Positions 1 to 7,010 of a DNA stretch of 15,913 nucleotides are shown in pieces. The stretch comes from Clostridia bacterium (GTDB taxonomy: Bacteria > Bacillota > Clostridia > Oscillospirales > Acutalibacteraceae). Location of the stretch: contig JAFWCS010000073.1 of NCBI GenBank assembly GCA_017534365.1, positions 1 through 15,913 on the forward strand, written 5' to 3'. The notes below the pieces were generated by a model. That model worked only from the letters and a program-made list of their open reading frames with translations. It made no database searches and was not told where the DNA came from. The translations under genes and the position numbers were made by a program. Numbering within the stretch: the stretch's first letter is position 1; each line of letters opens with the position of its first letter.

Positions 1-41
1 AGCAGCAGGGTCCTGCTGCGTTTCTTTCGTTTCTTTGCCAT
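1..41 (-). CDS. 5' end of an unidentified gene (partial)
   Basis: Only the first 13 codons and part of the next lie in the window; the gene runs off the left edge. The product begins MAKKRKKRSRTLLL, a very basic N-terminus turning hydrophobic, as in a cytoplasmic tail before a membrane segment. The ATG at 41 is preferred over the ATG at 45 because a GGAG at 53-50 sits 8 bases before it. It follows the LCP-like gene by 24 bases on the same strand, so it is probably in the same operon. The function cannot be told from this fragment. Confidence 0.5.
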   Translation of the reverse strand, partial: MAKKRKKRSRTLL

Positions 42-65
42 GCATGATTCTCCGATCATAACGGA

Positions 66-947
66 TCAGCGTTTGCTGAACGCTGCCAGATCCGGCGCGG
101 CGACGAGCTCCGCAAAGCCCTCCTGCGTGAGCTGCACGATCGCGCGCTCATCGGAGGAATAATCGACGATGCTCAGATCCGTTTGCAGGGTGCCCATCAT
201 TTTGGAGAAAATGCGGCTGCGCTTTTCGGTATTCTGCGAACGAAACACGCCCGCGCAGATATCCAGCATCGCCTGCGCCAGCTCGGCGCGCCCGACGGCG
301 CCGCCGATGGAAAGATATTGGAAGTATTTAAAAAGCGAATCTCCTTTGAGCGTCTGCTGCCCCTTGACCAGCACCAGCGTCAGCGCGTCGCTGCGATAGT
401 TGATCTGCGCCGGCACGTCCACGGTCAGGCCGCCCATATAATTGACCATATTGATCAGCCCGGTCTCATAGGCGCCGACGTAGCGGTCGATCGGCGCGCC
501 GAGCATGGCCTGCACCGCATCCCGCAAGGCCCGCGCGCCGCCGGAGGCGAAGGTCGCATCCAGCGTGCTGCCCTTGCCGCCCATGGCAACGGGCGTTTCC
601 GGCGCGAGCGCCAGCGCGGTCAGCCGGCGCTGCGGCATCTCGCAGCGCACCAGCCAGATCGCCTGCAGCCGGTTCGTGCTCTTTTCCGCACACCAGAGCA
701 GGAAGGTCTTTTTGCCCGCAGGCGCCGCGCTCTCCGTCGCTTCCGCAGCCGTCTGCGTTTCGGTCTGCTCTTCGCCGCCGACAGCGGTCCGGAAATCAAA
801 ACCGTTGCGCAGCAGGATCACAAACACGGAGCCGACCAGCAGCAGCACGGCCGCCACGGAAAACACGAGCGCGAATTTGCGCCGCGCCGCCCGCTGCGCG
901 CCGCGCGCAGTCTGGAATTCTCTTTTTTTCGGGGGGAGCATCGCCAT
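66..947 (-). CDS. LCP (LytR-CpsA-Psr) family-like membrane protein, divergent
   Basis: This 293-residue protein has a basic N-terminus, one membrane span at about residues 24-47, a Thr/Ala/Glu-rich linker (about 58-78) and an extracytoplasmic LCP-like domain (about 80-250). LCP enzymes transfer lipid-linked anionic polymers to peptidoglycan. Family landmarks seen are IDRYV (153-157), YMGGLTVDVPAQI (170-182), LVKGQQTLKGD (193-203) and a GR (219-220) that matches the usual GDxGRxxRQ segment. Two arginine sites look lost: SIPRDT is replaced by ALAPET (113-118), and the usual YVRxR is YFQYL (208-212). It may therefore be a non-catalytic or binding member. An AGAGGG site 7 bases before the ATG at 947 supports the start. 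It lies 20 bases downstream of the GH13 gene. The LCP fold assignment is fairly secure; enzyme activity is doubtful. Confidence 0.75.
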   Translation of the reverse strand: MAMLPPKKREFQTARGAQRAARRKFALVFSVAAVLLLVGSVFVILLRNGFDFRTAVGGEEQTETQTAAEATESAAPAGKKTFLLWCAEKSTNRLQAIWLVRCEMPQRRLTALALAPETPVAMGGKGSTLDATFASGGARALRDAVQAMLGAPIDRYVGAYETGLINMVNYMGGLTVDVPAQINYRSDALTLVLVKGQQTLKGDSLFKYFQYLSIGGAVGRAELAQAMLDICAGVFRSQNTEKRSRIFSKMMGTLQTDLSIVDYSSDERAIVQLTQEGFAELVAAPDLAAFSKR

Positions 948-967
948 GATTTCGCCCTCTGTTTCTC

Positions 968-2824
968 TCAGATATTATATGCAAGCACTGCGGCGCTTTT
1001 CGCGTCCAAAAACAGCTCGCGCCCGCGCACTTCGCCGCCGAGCAGCGCGGTGTAGCCGTATTCCGGCAGCCAGTAGACGATCGGATGCTCGTTGCGGTTC
1101 GCAACGGTCAGCAGCCGTTCGCCCCGTCCGCGGCGCTCAAAGGCAATGCAGCCCAGCGCGGCGGAAACGGGAACGTATTCGCCGTCGATATAGACCGGAT
1201 GCGCTCTGCGCAGCGCGCCGAGCGTGCGGTACCACGCCAGCAGCGCCCGGTCCTCTTTTCCCCAAGGGTAGCAGCCGCGGTTGAAGGGGTCTTCGCCGCC
1301 GTCAAGCCCGGCCTCGTCGCCGTAATAAATGCTCGGCACGCCGGGCAGCGTGAACTGCACGACCGCCGTCATCCGCAGCAGCCGCACGCCTTCCGCGCGT
1401 TCCGCCGGATCCAGCCCGCCGGCATAGCGGTCGCGGTCGGTGGAAACGTAGCTGCCGTGGGTCGCCAGCCGGTTGAGGATGCGGCAGGTGTCGTGCGTTC
1501 CGATGAGATTCATCAGGCAGTCCACCGCCGGCTTCGGATAATTCTCGCAGATCTCAAGGATCGCGTCGTGGAAGCCCTCCGCCGCGCCGGTGATCGCAAA
1601 TTCGATCAGCCGCGCCGCAAACGGATAATTCATCACCGTGTCGAGCTGCGCGCCGCCGAGGTAGCGCCGCCGCTCGCCGTAGCTGATTTTATTGGACGCA
1701 TCCTCCCAGACCTCGCCGATGATCAGCGCATCCGGCTTTTCCGCCTTGACGGCCGCACGCAGCGCGTCGAGGAAGCGGTCGGGCAGCTCGTCGGCCACGT
1801 CCAGCCGCCAGCCCCGCGCGCCGGCCCGCAGCCAGCGCCGCAGGATGCCGTTTTCGCCCGCCATATAGGCGATATAGCTCTCGTTTTCCTCGTTGATCTC
1901 CGGCAGGATATCCACGCCCCACCAGCAGTCGTATTGATCGGGATACTCGGTGAAGCGGTACCAGCCGTAATAGGGGGATTGCTTGCTCTGATAAGCGCCG
2001 AGCTCCGGATAACGCCCGTCTTTATTGAAATACCTGCTGTTTGCGCCGGTATGGCTGAAGACGCCGTCGAGCAGGATGCCGATGCCGGCGTTCTCCGCCG
2101 CGGCGCAGAGCGCTTCGAAATCCTCTGCGCTGCCCAGCAGCGGATCGATCGTTTCGTAATCCCCGGTGTCGTAGCGATGGTTGGATTCCGCCTCGAAGAT
2201 CGGATTCAGATACAGCGCCGTCACGCCCAGGGACTTCAAATACGGCAGCTTTTCCGCGATCCCGCGCAGATCGCCGCCGAAGAAATCATAGCGCAGGATC
2301 CTGCCGTCGGCGTCCGGCTCCCAGAGCGGCTGCCCGCCCCAGTCCTTGCGCAGAAGCCGCTCCGCGGGCACGCCGGTTTTCGGCGCGCCGGAGGCGTAAA
2401 ACCGGTCGGGAAAGATCTGATACAGCACGCCGCCCTTGATCCAGTCCGGCGTCTGAAACGCGGGGTCATAGACTGTCAGCTGAAAGCAGGTGCCCGCACC
2501 GGAGATTTCGCCGATGCCGCCGTCAAAGCGGGTGATCAGGCTGCCGCCGTCGCGCTGCGCGAGCGCGAAATGATACCAGAACAGGCCGGGGGTCTGCGGG
2601 GTATACTGAACGATCCACCACTCCTCCGCCGTGCCTTCCATGCGCTCCCAGCGCATGGCCGCCATTTCGGCGCTTCCGCTTTCCGCGTTGACGATCAGGC
2701 TCGCTCCCGTGCAGCCGAAGGCGCGCGGCAAAACGATGCGGAAGGTGACTTCCTGCCCCGCCGGCACCGCGCCGAAGGGGGATTTATGATAGGTATACCG
2801 TGAATTGAACGGGATAAACTCCAT
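968..2824 (-). CDS. GH13 cyclomaltodextrinase / neopullulanase-type glycoside hydrolase
   Basis: This 618-residue intracellular enzyme (no signal peptide) probably hydrolyses alpha-1,4 or alpha-1,6 bonds in maltodextrins, cyclodextrins or pullulan. An N-terminal beta-sandwich like CBM34 spans about residues 1-120, followed by the (beta/alpha)8 barrel (about 125-535) and a C-terminal beta domain. The four GH13 motifs are intact: DGVFSH (253-258), GWRLDVADE with the nucleophile Asp342, GEVWED with the acid/base Glu371, and GTHDT with His444-Asp445. The GWRLDVA form and the QLDTVMNYPF segment are typical of the GH13_20 group. An AAAGGA site 9 bases before the ATG lies inside the last codons of the preceding gene, whose stop is 4 bases away, so translation is probably coupled. 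Its place after Rnf-like genes is unusual. The exact substrate cannot be fixed from sequence. Confidence 0.9.
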   Translation of the reverse strand: MEFIPFNSRYTYHKSPFGAVPAGQEVTFRIVLPRAFGCTGASLIVNAESGSAEMAAMRWERMEGTAEEWWIVQYTPQTPGLFWYHFALAQRDGGSLITRFDGGIGEISGAGTCFQLTVYDPAFQTPDWIKGGVLYQIFPDRFYASGAPKTGVPAERLLRKDWGGQPLWEPDADGRILRYDFFGGDLRGIAEKLPYLKSLGVTALYLNPIFEAESNHRYDTGDYETIDPLLGSAEDFEALCAAAENAGIGILLDGVFSHTGANSRYFNKDGRYPELGAYQSKQSPYYGWYRFTEYPDQYDCWWGVDILPEINEENESYIAYMAGENGILRRWLRAGARGWRLDVADELPDRFLDALRAAVKAEKPDALIIGEVWEDASNKISYGERRRYLGGAQLDTVMNYPFAARLIEFAITGAAEGFHDAILEICENYPKPAVDCLMNLIGTHDTCRILNRLATHGSYVSTDRDRYAGGLDPAERAEGVRLLRMTAVVQFTLPGVPSIYYGDEAGLDGGEDPFNRGCYPWGKEDRALLAWYRTLGALRRAHPVYIDGEYVPVSAALGCIAFERRGRGERLLTVANRNEHPIVYWLPEYGYTALLGGEVRGRELFLDAKSAAVLAYNI

Positions 2825-2828
2825 GTTG

Positions 2829-3104
2829 TCAAATCCTTTGAAGGAAACTGTGAACCGGCAGAAGCAGCGCCTCCGCCTCGTCGTCGATCGGCTGCTCCGT
2901 AATCCGCAGGAGCACGTCCGTCACGAAAAAACCGACGGCAATCAGCAGCAGCACGCCGACCGCGATCAGGATCGCCGTGATCAGCCGCTTTTTGCGGGTG
3001 CGTTCCTCATAGCTCGGTTCGGTGCCGAAGCGGGCGGAGAACTCTGTGATCGCCTCGCGCTGCGAGGGCTTGAGCGCCCGGTCGGGCTTGGCCTTTTTCG
3101 CCAT
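2829..3104 (-). CDS. 91-residue single-span membrane protein of unknown function
   Basis: The protein has a Lys/Arg-rich cytoplasmic N-terminal half (about residues 1-40), one strongly hydrophobic segment (about 41-66) and a short acidic then hydrophobic tail. No family was recognised. An AAGGAGG site 5 bases before the ATG at 3104 makes the start clear. It begins 21 bases after the rnfA-like stop and ends 4 bases before the GH13 start, so it is translated between them in one operon. In ordinary rnfCDGEAB operons rnfB follows rnfA; this protein holds that place but has no cysteine motif, so it is not RnfB. It could be an accessory subunit of the Rnf-like membrane complex (inference only). Confidence 0.75.
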   Translation of the reverse strand: MAKKAKPDRALKPSQREAITEFSARFGTEPSYEERTRKKRLITAILIAVGVLLLIAVGFFVTDVLLRITEQPIDDEAEALLLPVHSFLQRI

Positions 3105-3125
3105 AGCGGCCTCCTTAATCAGTCA

Positions 3126-3719
3126 TTATTGGAACAGCGCCGTGCCGGAAAAGCCCAGAAATCCGAGCGAAACCAGCCCGACATACAGAAACAGCGCGGG
3201 GGAACCCCGGAAGATCGCGGGAATATTGCTGTTGCTCGCCAGCAGCTTCGCGCCCCGCCCGATCACAGCGGCCGCAAGCACGAACGCCGCGCCGGCCGCA
3301 AGACCTGAAAAGAAGCTTTCGGCAAAGCTGTAGGCCGCAAATTCATTCAGAAACGGCACGGCATAGACCAGCGTGTTCAGCGCCGCGATGCCGAGGGTGC
3401 CGCGCAGACGGCGGTCCTGCGGCTTGAGCAGCCCGAGCAGCAGCGCCGCGATCAGATACACCGCCGCGAGCACGCCGCCGTAAACCGCCGCGCGCCCGGC
3501 AAAGGGCAGTGTCGCAATGGCGGGAATGCGGCTCAGTGCGCCGCAGATCGTGCCTGTAATAACCGAGAACGCGGAGATCATGATTGCCAGAGAACGGAAT
3601 TTCTCCGGCTTTGCCGCCAGACGGATCGCCTCGCTCATGCCGAGGCCGGCGCTCATGACCAGATTCTGCACGAAAACCGTATACAGCACGGTGATCAGCA
3701 GTGTGGAGATCATTTTCAT
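3126..3719 (-). CDS. rnfA: RnfA/NqrE-like membrane subunit lacking cluster cysteines
   Basis: This 197-residue protein with about six membrane segments belongs to the RnfA/RnfE/NqrD/NqrE family, whose members form the core of ion-pumping Rnf and Nqr complexes. The C-terminal signature is clear: IPAIFRG (about 166-172) followed by VGLVSLGFLGFSG. Family members bind half of an intramembrane [2Fe-2S] cluster with cysteines in an LGxCPFLG motif and a TNCA motif. Here the matching places read LGMSEA, with Ser29, and LNTLVY, with Thr116, so both ligands are missing. The only cysteine is Cys59. The ATG at 3719 overlaps the rnfE-like stop as ATGA and is preceded by GAGGAGG. Family membership is secure; electron transfer in the usual way is unlikely. 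Confidence 0.85.
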   Translation of the reverse strand: MKMISTLLITVLYTVFVQNLVMSAGLGMSEAIRLAAKPEKFRSLAIMISAFSVITGTICGALSRIPAIATLPFAGRAAVYGGVLAAVYLIAALLLGLLKPQDRRLRGTLGIAALNTLVYAVPFLNEFAAYSFAESFFSGLAAGAAFVLAAAVIGRGAKLLASNSNIPAIFRGSPALFLYVGLVSLGFLGFSGTALFQ

Positions 3720-4489
3720 TGCGCATCCTCCTCTCCGCCGATCAGGCGCTCTGTGAATTCATCCAGCGCCGCAAGACGTTCGCTGCTCGCCGCTTCCGCT
3801 TCCAGAATATCGCTCCAGAGATCGTCCTGCGGATCCGCCTCCTGCGGCTGCGCCGCGGGCGCATCCGGCTCCTCCTCCTGCGCCTGCCGCAGATAGGGCG
3901 AGATCGCCTGCAGCCCCGCGGCAAGAAAGCCGAAAAGGATGAAGCAGCCGAACGGCAGGCTCAGCCCCTTCAGTGTGAACGGAAGATCCAGATCGATCCC
4001 CGCAAAGGCGCCGCTGCCGAGCACTTCGCGCAGCGTGCCGACGATCAGAAAAATGATGGACGCGCCGAGGCTGACCGCCGCAGCGTCCAGGAAGGCCATG
4101 CGCACGGGCTTTTTGACCGCAACCTTTTCACAGTGCAGCGCCGTCACGGCGTTGACCGCCAGAAGCGGAAGATAGACTTTTGTGCCCTGGCCAAGGTTCA
4201 TCAGCGTCCGGGTTTCAATAAAATAGAGCAAGGGGCAAAGCAGCGCAAGGCCGATGCCCAGATACAGCGCCACGCGCACCGCGCGGGGGATCCGCTTCAT
4301 CAGCACGCTTGCCAGCACGCAGGTCACGATCAGATCCAGACTGAGCGCCGCCGAGATCAGCACGGCGCAGCGCACGCTGGCCGTGGCCGCCACAGCCGGG
4401 CAAAGCCCGACCATCTGCACGAGCACCGGATTGGAGAGCACCGCGCTTTTCAGATATAAATCGCGGAAGCTCGGGGTCTGCTCCTTCAT
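3716..4489 (-). CDS. rnfE: RnfE/NqrD-like membrane subunit with acidic C-terminal tail
   Basis: This 257-residue protein has about six membrane segments in residues 35-205 and then a charged tail of about 55 residues. The N-terminal signature NPVLVQMVGLCP (20-31) matches RnfE and keeps the first cluster cysteine, Cys30. In the second half the usual VNC motif reads VNA (Ala114), so the partner cysteine is lost; Cys120 lies six residues further on and might or might not substitute. The tail (about 203-257) is rich in Glu, Asp, Ala and Gln, has no membrane segment, and makes the protein longer than a usual RnfE of about 200-235 residues. The start has AAAGGAGG 5 bases before the ATG, which overlaps the rnfD-like stop as ATGA. 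It is co-translated with its neighbours. Confidence 0.87.
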   Translation of the reverse strand: MKEQTPSFRDLYLKSAVLSNPVLVQMVGLCPAVAATASVRCAVLISAALSLDLIVTCVLASVLMKRIPRAVRVALYLGIGLALLCPLLYFIETRTLMNLGQGTKVYLPLLAVNAVTALHCEKVAVKKPVRMAFLDAAAVSLGASIIFLIVGTLREVLGSGAFAGIDLDLPFTLKGLSLPFGCFILFGFLAAGLQAISPYLRQAQEEEPDAPAAQPQEADPQDDLWSDILEAEAASSERLAALDEFTERLIGGEEDAQ

Positions 4490-5451
4490 GCGCGCGCCTC
4501 CTTTCTCTGCGCCTGTCCGCCGCCGGGCAGAATCGACTCCAGCACGGGGCGCAGGGCGTTGCCGAGCACGATTGCGAAGCAGACCGGCTCTTCAAACACG
4601 CCGCTGCGGCGCATCGCCATACAAAGCACGCCGCAGAGCGCGCCGTAAACCACACGGTGCCAGCGCGCGGCAGGCAGCGTGGCGTGATCCGTGACAAGAA
4701 AGATTGCCGCAAACAGCAGCGAACCGGAGCAGAGCTCCAGCACGATATTGGTCAGCACGCCGCCGTTGCTGCGCGGCAGGATCGCCGCCCAGAGCGCACA
4801 GGCGCCGAGGAAGCCCGCCGTCGCCAGCAGGGCGCGGGGCCTGCGCATCAGCAGATAGACGCCGCAGGCCAGCATCAGCAGGCCGCAGCCGGTCCCCATC
4901 GGGCCGGCGACGTTGCCGCCGAGGACGTCCATCAGATTCGCCGCGTTCAGGCGCATGGCGTTGCCGCCGCCCAGCAGCGCGCCGAGCGACTGCGCACCGA
5001 GCAGCTTCTGCTCCGCGCGCAGGGTATAGGTGAAGATCTCCGTGCGGAAGCAGACCGCAGCGAAAGCGAAGCCGGCCGCCGCAGGCATGATCGGCGCGCC
5101 GCTCCCGCCGAGGGGCATCTTCACCGCCGCCACGGCAAAGGCCGACGCGGCGACGGGCACATAAAACGGCACGCCCGCCGGCAGCATCAGCGCAATGCAC
5201 AGCCCGGAAAAGAGGCTCGTCAGATCGCGCACATAATAGGAGCGGCCCAGCACGGCGCTGAAGATCGCTTCCGTGAGCACCGCGGCGCCCACGCTCACGC
5301 CGACGACCGCCAGCGCGCGCAGGCCGTAATAATACACGGCCAGCACCGTCGGCACGAGCAGCATCAGCAGATAATCGCCGAACAGACGCAGCGCCGTGAC
5401 GTGGGACGGCTTCTGCGCGCCTTCGGTTCGTTTGGTTGCAGAGTCAGGCAA
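4486..5451 (-). CDS. rnfD: RnfD/NqrB-like membrane subunit lacking the FMN attachment motif
   Basis: This 321-residue protein, counted from the chosen start, has about nine or ten membrane segments. RnfD normally carries a covalent FMN and lies in the ion path of the Rnf complex. Family features seen are a PSH near the N-terminus, GGSGAPIMPAAAGFAF (115-130), which corresponds to the conserved GGLGxNxFNPA segment, and GGNVAGPMGTGCGLLML, which matches the GNxPGSIGETS segment. The usual S/T-GATPL motif holding the FMN-linked Thr is absent; the nearest match is AQSLGALL (about 153-160). I chose the TTG at 5451 because GGAAGGTGATC lies directly upstream. An upstream in-frame ATG at 5550 would overlap the divergent mecA gene and add 33 residues with no family look. 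It is the first gene of the D-E-A unit. Confidence 0.8.
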   Translation of the reverse strand: MPDSATKRTEGAQKPSHVTALRLFGDYLLMLLVPTVLAVYYYGLRALAVVGVSVGAAVLTEAIFSAVLGRSYYVRDLTSLFSGLCIALMLPAGVPFYVPVAASAFAVAAVKMPLGGSGAPIMPAAAGFAFAAVCFRTEIFTYTLRAEQKLLGAQSLGALLGGGNAMRLNAANLMDVLGGNVAGPMGTGCGLLMLACGVYLLMRRPRALLATAGFLGACALWAAILPRSNGGVLTNIVLELCSGSLLFAAIFLVTDHATLPAARWHRVVYGALCGVLCMAMRRSGVFEEPVCFAIVLGNALRPVLESILPGGGQAQRKEARA

Positions 5452-5476
5452 AGGATCACCTTCCAATAATTTTGCA

Positions 5477-5506
5477 TTGCATCCCGCGGCCGTTCCGTCA
5501 TAAAAT
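5477..5506 (+). promoter_or_regulatory. candidate sigma-A promoter for mecA
   Basis: A TAAAAT -10 box (5501-5506) follows a weak TTGCAT -35 box (5477-5482) with an 18-base spacer. It lies 43 bases before the mecA ATG, in the gap between the divergent rnfD-like and mecA genes. The -10 is good and the -35 poor. No convincing promoter was found for the minus direction in the same gap. Confidence 0.4.
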
Positions 5507-5548
5507 GAAGTGTAGACCAGAACCAAAGAAACGCCGGGGGTGTTCGTC

Positions 5549-6103
5549 ATGTTGATCCGTTCCGCCGCAGAAACGCGGCTGCTTGTGGAATTGACCGCGC
5601 AGGATCTGCGCGAGCTGGATATTACTTATGAAGCGCTGGATTACGCCACCATTGAGACCCGTCGCGTCATCTGGACCGTGCTGGACCGGGCGGGAAAGCT
5701 GCTGGACCGGACGCTGGATCCTTCGCGCCGGATGCTCATCGAGGCCGCGCCCGTGCCCGCCGGGGGCTGCACGCTGACCTTCACCTTCCTGACCGGACGC
5801 TACGGCGCGGGCAGGCAGACCCAGCTGCACAAGCAGAGCCGGGATGCGCTGTGCGAATTCGGCTCGGCCGAGGCGCTTCTCGGCGCGCTCGCGCAGCTCG
5901 CGGCGCAGGAGGATCCGCCGGAAAGCAGCTTATACACCCAGGGCGGCCGCTACCGGCTGCTGCTGTCCGCCCCGGCAGGGGTGGGCGGCGTCTGCCGCCG
6001 GCTGCGGGAATTCAGCTGCGCGGAAAGCACGGAGCCGCTCCTGCGCGCCTACACCAAAGAGCATTGGCAGCTCCTGGCGGCGGGAGAAGATCTCTTTAAA
6101 TGA
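5549..6103 (+). CDS. mecA: MecA-type adaptor protein
   Basis: This 184-residue protein resembles the Firmicutes MecA/YpbH adaptors, which deliver substrate proteins to the ClpC unfoldase for ClpCP degradation. The N-terminal substrate-binding region has the pattern LTAQDLRELDITYEALDY and a following segment close to RRMLIEAAPVPAGGCTLTF (about residues 57-75), both typical of clostridial MecA. The C-terminal half, which should bind ClpC, is recognisable only by its place and length. I chose the ATG at 5549 because GGGGG (5536-5540) sits 8 bases upstream; an in-frame GTG at 5540 lies inside that site. The gene stands alone, divergent from the Rnf-like operon and convergent with rpe. The ClpC partner is known from the family, not seen here. 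Confidence 0.75.
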   Translation: MLIRSAAETRLLVELTAQDLRELDITYEALDYATIETRRVIWTVLDRAGKLLDRTLDPSRRMLIEAAPVPAGGCTLTFTFLTGRYGAGRQTQLHKQSRDALCEFGSAEALLGALAQLAAQEDPPESSLYTQGGRYRLLLSAPAGVGGVCRRLREFSCAESTEPLLRAYTKEHWQLLAAGEDLFK

Positions 6104-6124
6104 ACTGCGGCGCGCGTCTCTTTA

Positions 6125-6793
6125 TTATTCCGAAAAAGCGGCGGTCGCCTTCGCGCGCAGATCCGCAATGACGGCCGCGGGATCCGCCGCGCCGAACACG
6201 GCGCTGCCCGCCACGAACACGTTCGCGCCGGCGGCGGCCGCGGTTTCCACGGTCTTTGCGCCGATCCCGCCGTCGACCTGCAGGTCGGGCGCGATCCCTC
6301 TGCGGCGGCATTCCGCGCGCAGGATGCGCAGCTTCTCCATCATCTCCGGCATAAAGGACTGCCCGCCGAAGCCCGGCTCCACGGTCATGACCAGCACCAT
6401 ATCCAGCGTGTCAAGATACGGGAACACCGCTTCCGCCGGCGTGCCGGGTTTGACGCTCAGGCCCGCCTCGCAGCCGCCTGCGCGGATCTTCGCGATCGTT
6501 TCCGCAACGGGCGAATCACTTTCGATATGGAACGTGATGCGGTCCGCGCCGGCTTTTACGAAATCGTCGATATAGCGCAGGGGCTCGCTGATCATCAGAT
6601 GCACGTCGAATTTCAGCCCGGCGCAGGGGCGGATCGCGCGGATCACGGGCGCGCCGAAGCTGATGTTCGGCACGAAATGCCCGTCCATCACGTCCAGATG
6701 CAGCCAGTCTGCCCCGCAGGCCTCCATGCGCGCGGCTTCCTGCCCGAGCGCGGAAAAATCACTTGCGAGGACCGAGGGAGAAATCAGGATCAT
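6125..6793 (-). CDS. rpe: Ribulose-phosphate 3-epimerase
   Basis: This 222-residue TIM-barrel enzyme interconverts ribulose 5-phosphate and xylulose 5-phosphate in the pentose phosphate pathway. Family motifs are intact: SPSVLASDF (5-13), HLDVMDGHFVPNISFG, which contains the His and Asp metal ligands, DVHLM with a second metal His, MTVEPGFGGQSF with the phosphate loop, and VDGGI with the metal/catalytic Asp. Length is normal. The start is the ATG at 6793, with AAAGGA 8 bases upstream. An in-frame ATG at 6802 lies between that site and the chosen start, and one at 6856 lies at the promoter's -35 box, so both are rejected. It is a single-gene unit; its stop is 21 bases from the convergent mecA stop. 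Confidence 0.95.
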   Translation of the reverse strand: MILISPSVLASDFSALGQEAARMEACGADWLHLDVMDGHFVPNISFGAPVIRAIRPCAGLKFDVHLMISEPLRYIDDFVKAGADRITFHIESDSPVAETIAKIRAGGCEAGLSVKPGTPAEAVFPYLDTLDMVLVMTVEPGFGGQSFMPEMMEKLRILRAECRRRGIAPDLQVDGGIGAKTVETAAAAGANVFVAGSAVFGAADPAAVIADLRAKATAAFSE

Positions 6794-6827
6794 GCTCAGC
6801 ATCCTTTCTTTACTATATAGATAGTTT

Positions 6828-6856
6828 ATTATATCAGCTTTCTGCCGCGCGGTCAA
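6828..6856 (-). promoter_or_regulatory. sigma-A promoter of rpe
   Basis: On the minus strand a TTGACC -35 box (6856-6851) and a perfect TATAAT -10 box (6833-6828) are separated by exactly 17 bases. The predicted start of transcription, near 6821, leaves a leader of about 28 bases before the rpe ATG. This is close to the housekeeping consensus and is one of the clearest promoters in the window. Confidence 0.8.
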
Positions 6857-6935
6857 GCGCAGAGACGAATTTCACCCCGCGCGCGGAAATATTTCATAAA
6901 AACTTCAGAAAAACAAAAAATTTCTCTTTATTATT

Positions 6936-6965
6936 TTGAAAATATGTGGTATAGTGATATATAAA
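6936..6965 (+). promoter_or_regulatory. promoter of the hom-aspartate kinase operon
   Basis: A TTGAAA -35 box (6936-6941) and a TATAAA -10 box (6960-6965) are spaced by 18 bases in a strongly AT-rich stretch (about 6885-6970). A second candidate overlaps it: an extended -10, TGGTATAGT ending at 6955, with a weak TTTATT at 6927-6932 and a 17-base spacer. Either would give a leader of only about 40-50 bases, too short for a lysine riboswitch or a leader-peptide attenuator. Confidence 0.6.
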
Positions 6966-7010
6966 TCTGAATTGATGCGCCCTCGCTGCAAACAGAAAGG
7001 GGTTTTGAAA

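Noticed and set aside
183..1055. Plus-strand open frame opposite the LCP-like gene
   Set aside because: His/Arg/Gln-rich shadow translation; the minus frame has a membrane span and LCP landmarks.
1085..2803. Long open frame on the plus strand opposite the GH13 gene
   Set aside because: It is a shadow of a GC-rich gene: Arg/Ala/His-rich translation, no family motif, and the minus strand carries intact GH13 catalytic motifs.
5452..5550. N-terminal extension of the rnfD-like protein to the ATG at 5550
   Set aside because: No ribosome binding site suits it, the added residues have no family likeness, and it would overlap the mecA start.
6101..6127. Terminator between convergent mecA and rpe
   Set aside because: Only 21 bases separate the stops. 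No stable hairpin followed by a T-run was found, apart from a short T-rich patch.
6794..6856. Longer rpe reading frame starting at 6856 or 6802
   Set aside because: The 6856 codon lies at the -35 box of the rpe promoter, and 6802 lies too close to the ribosome binding site that fits 6793.
6885..6970. AT-rich patch as an attachment site or foreign insertion
   Set aside because: It is explained by overlapping hom promoter elements; no integrase, repeats or other mobile signs flank it.
6966..7010. Lysine riboswitch or attenuator before hom and aspartate kinase
   Set aside because: The leader between the promoter and the hom ATG is only about 45 bases, too short for an L-box, and no hairpin with a T-run is present.
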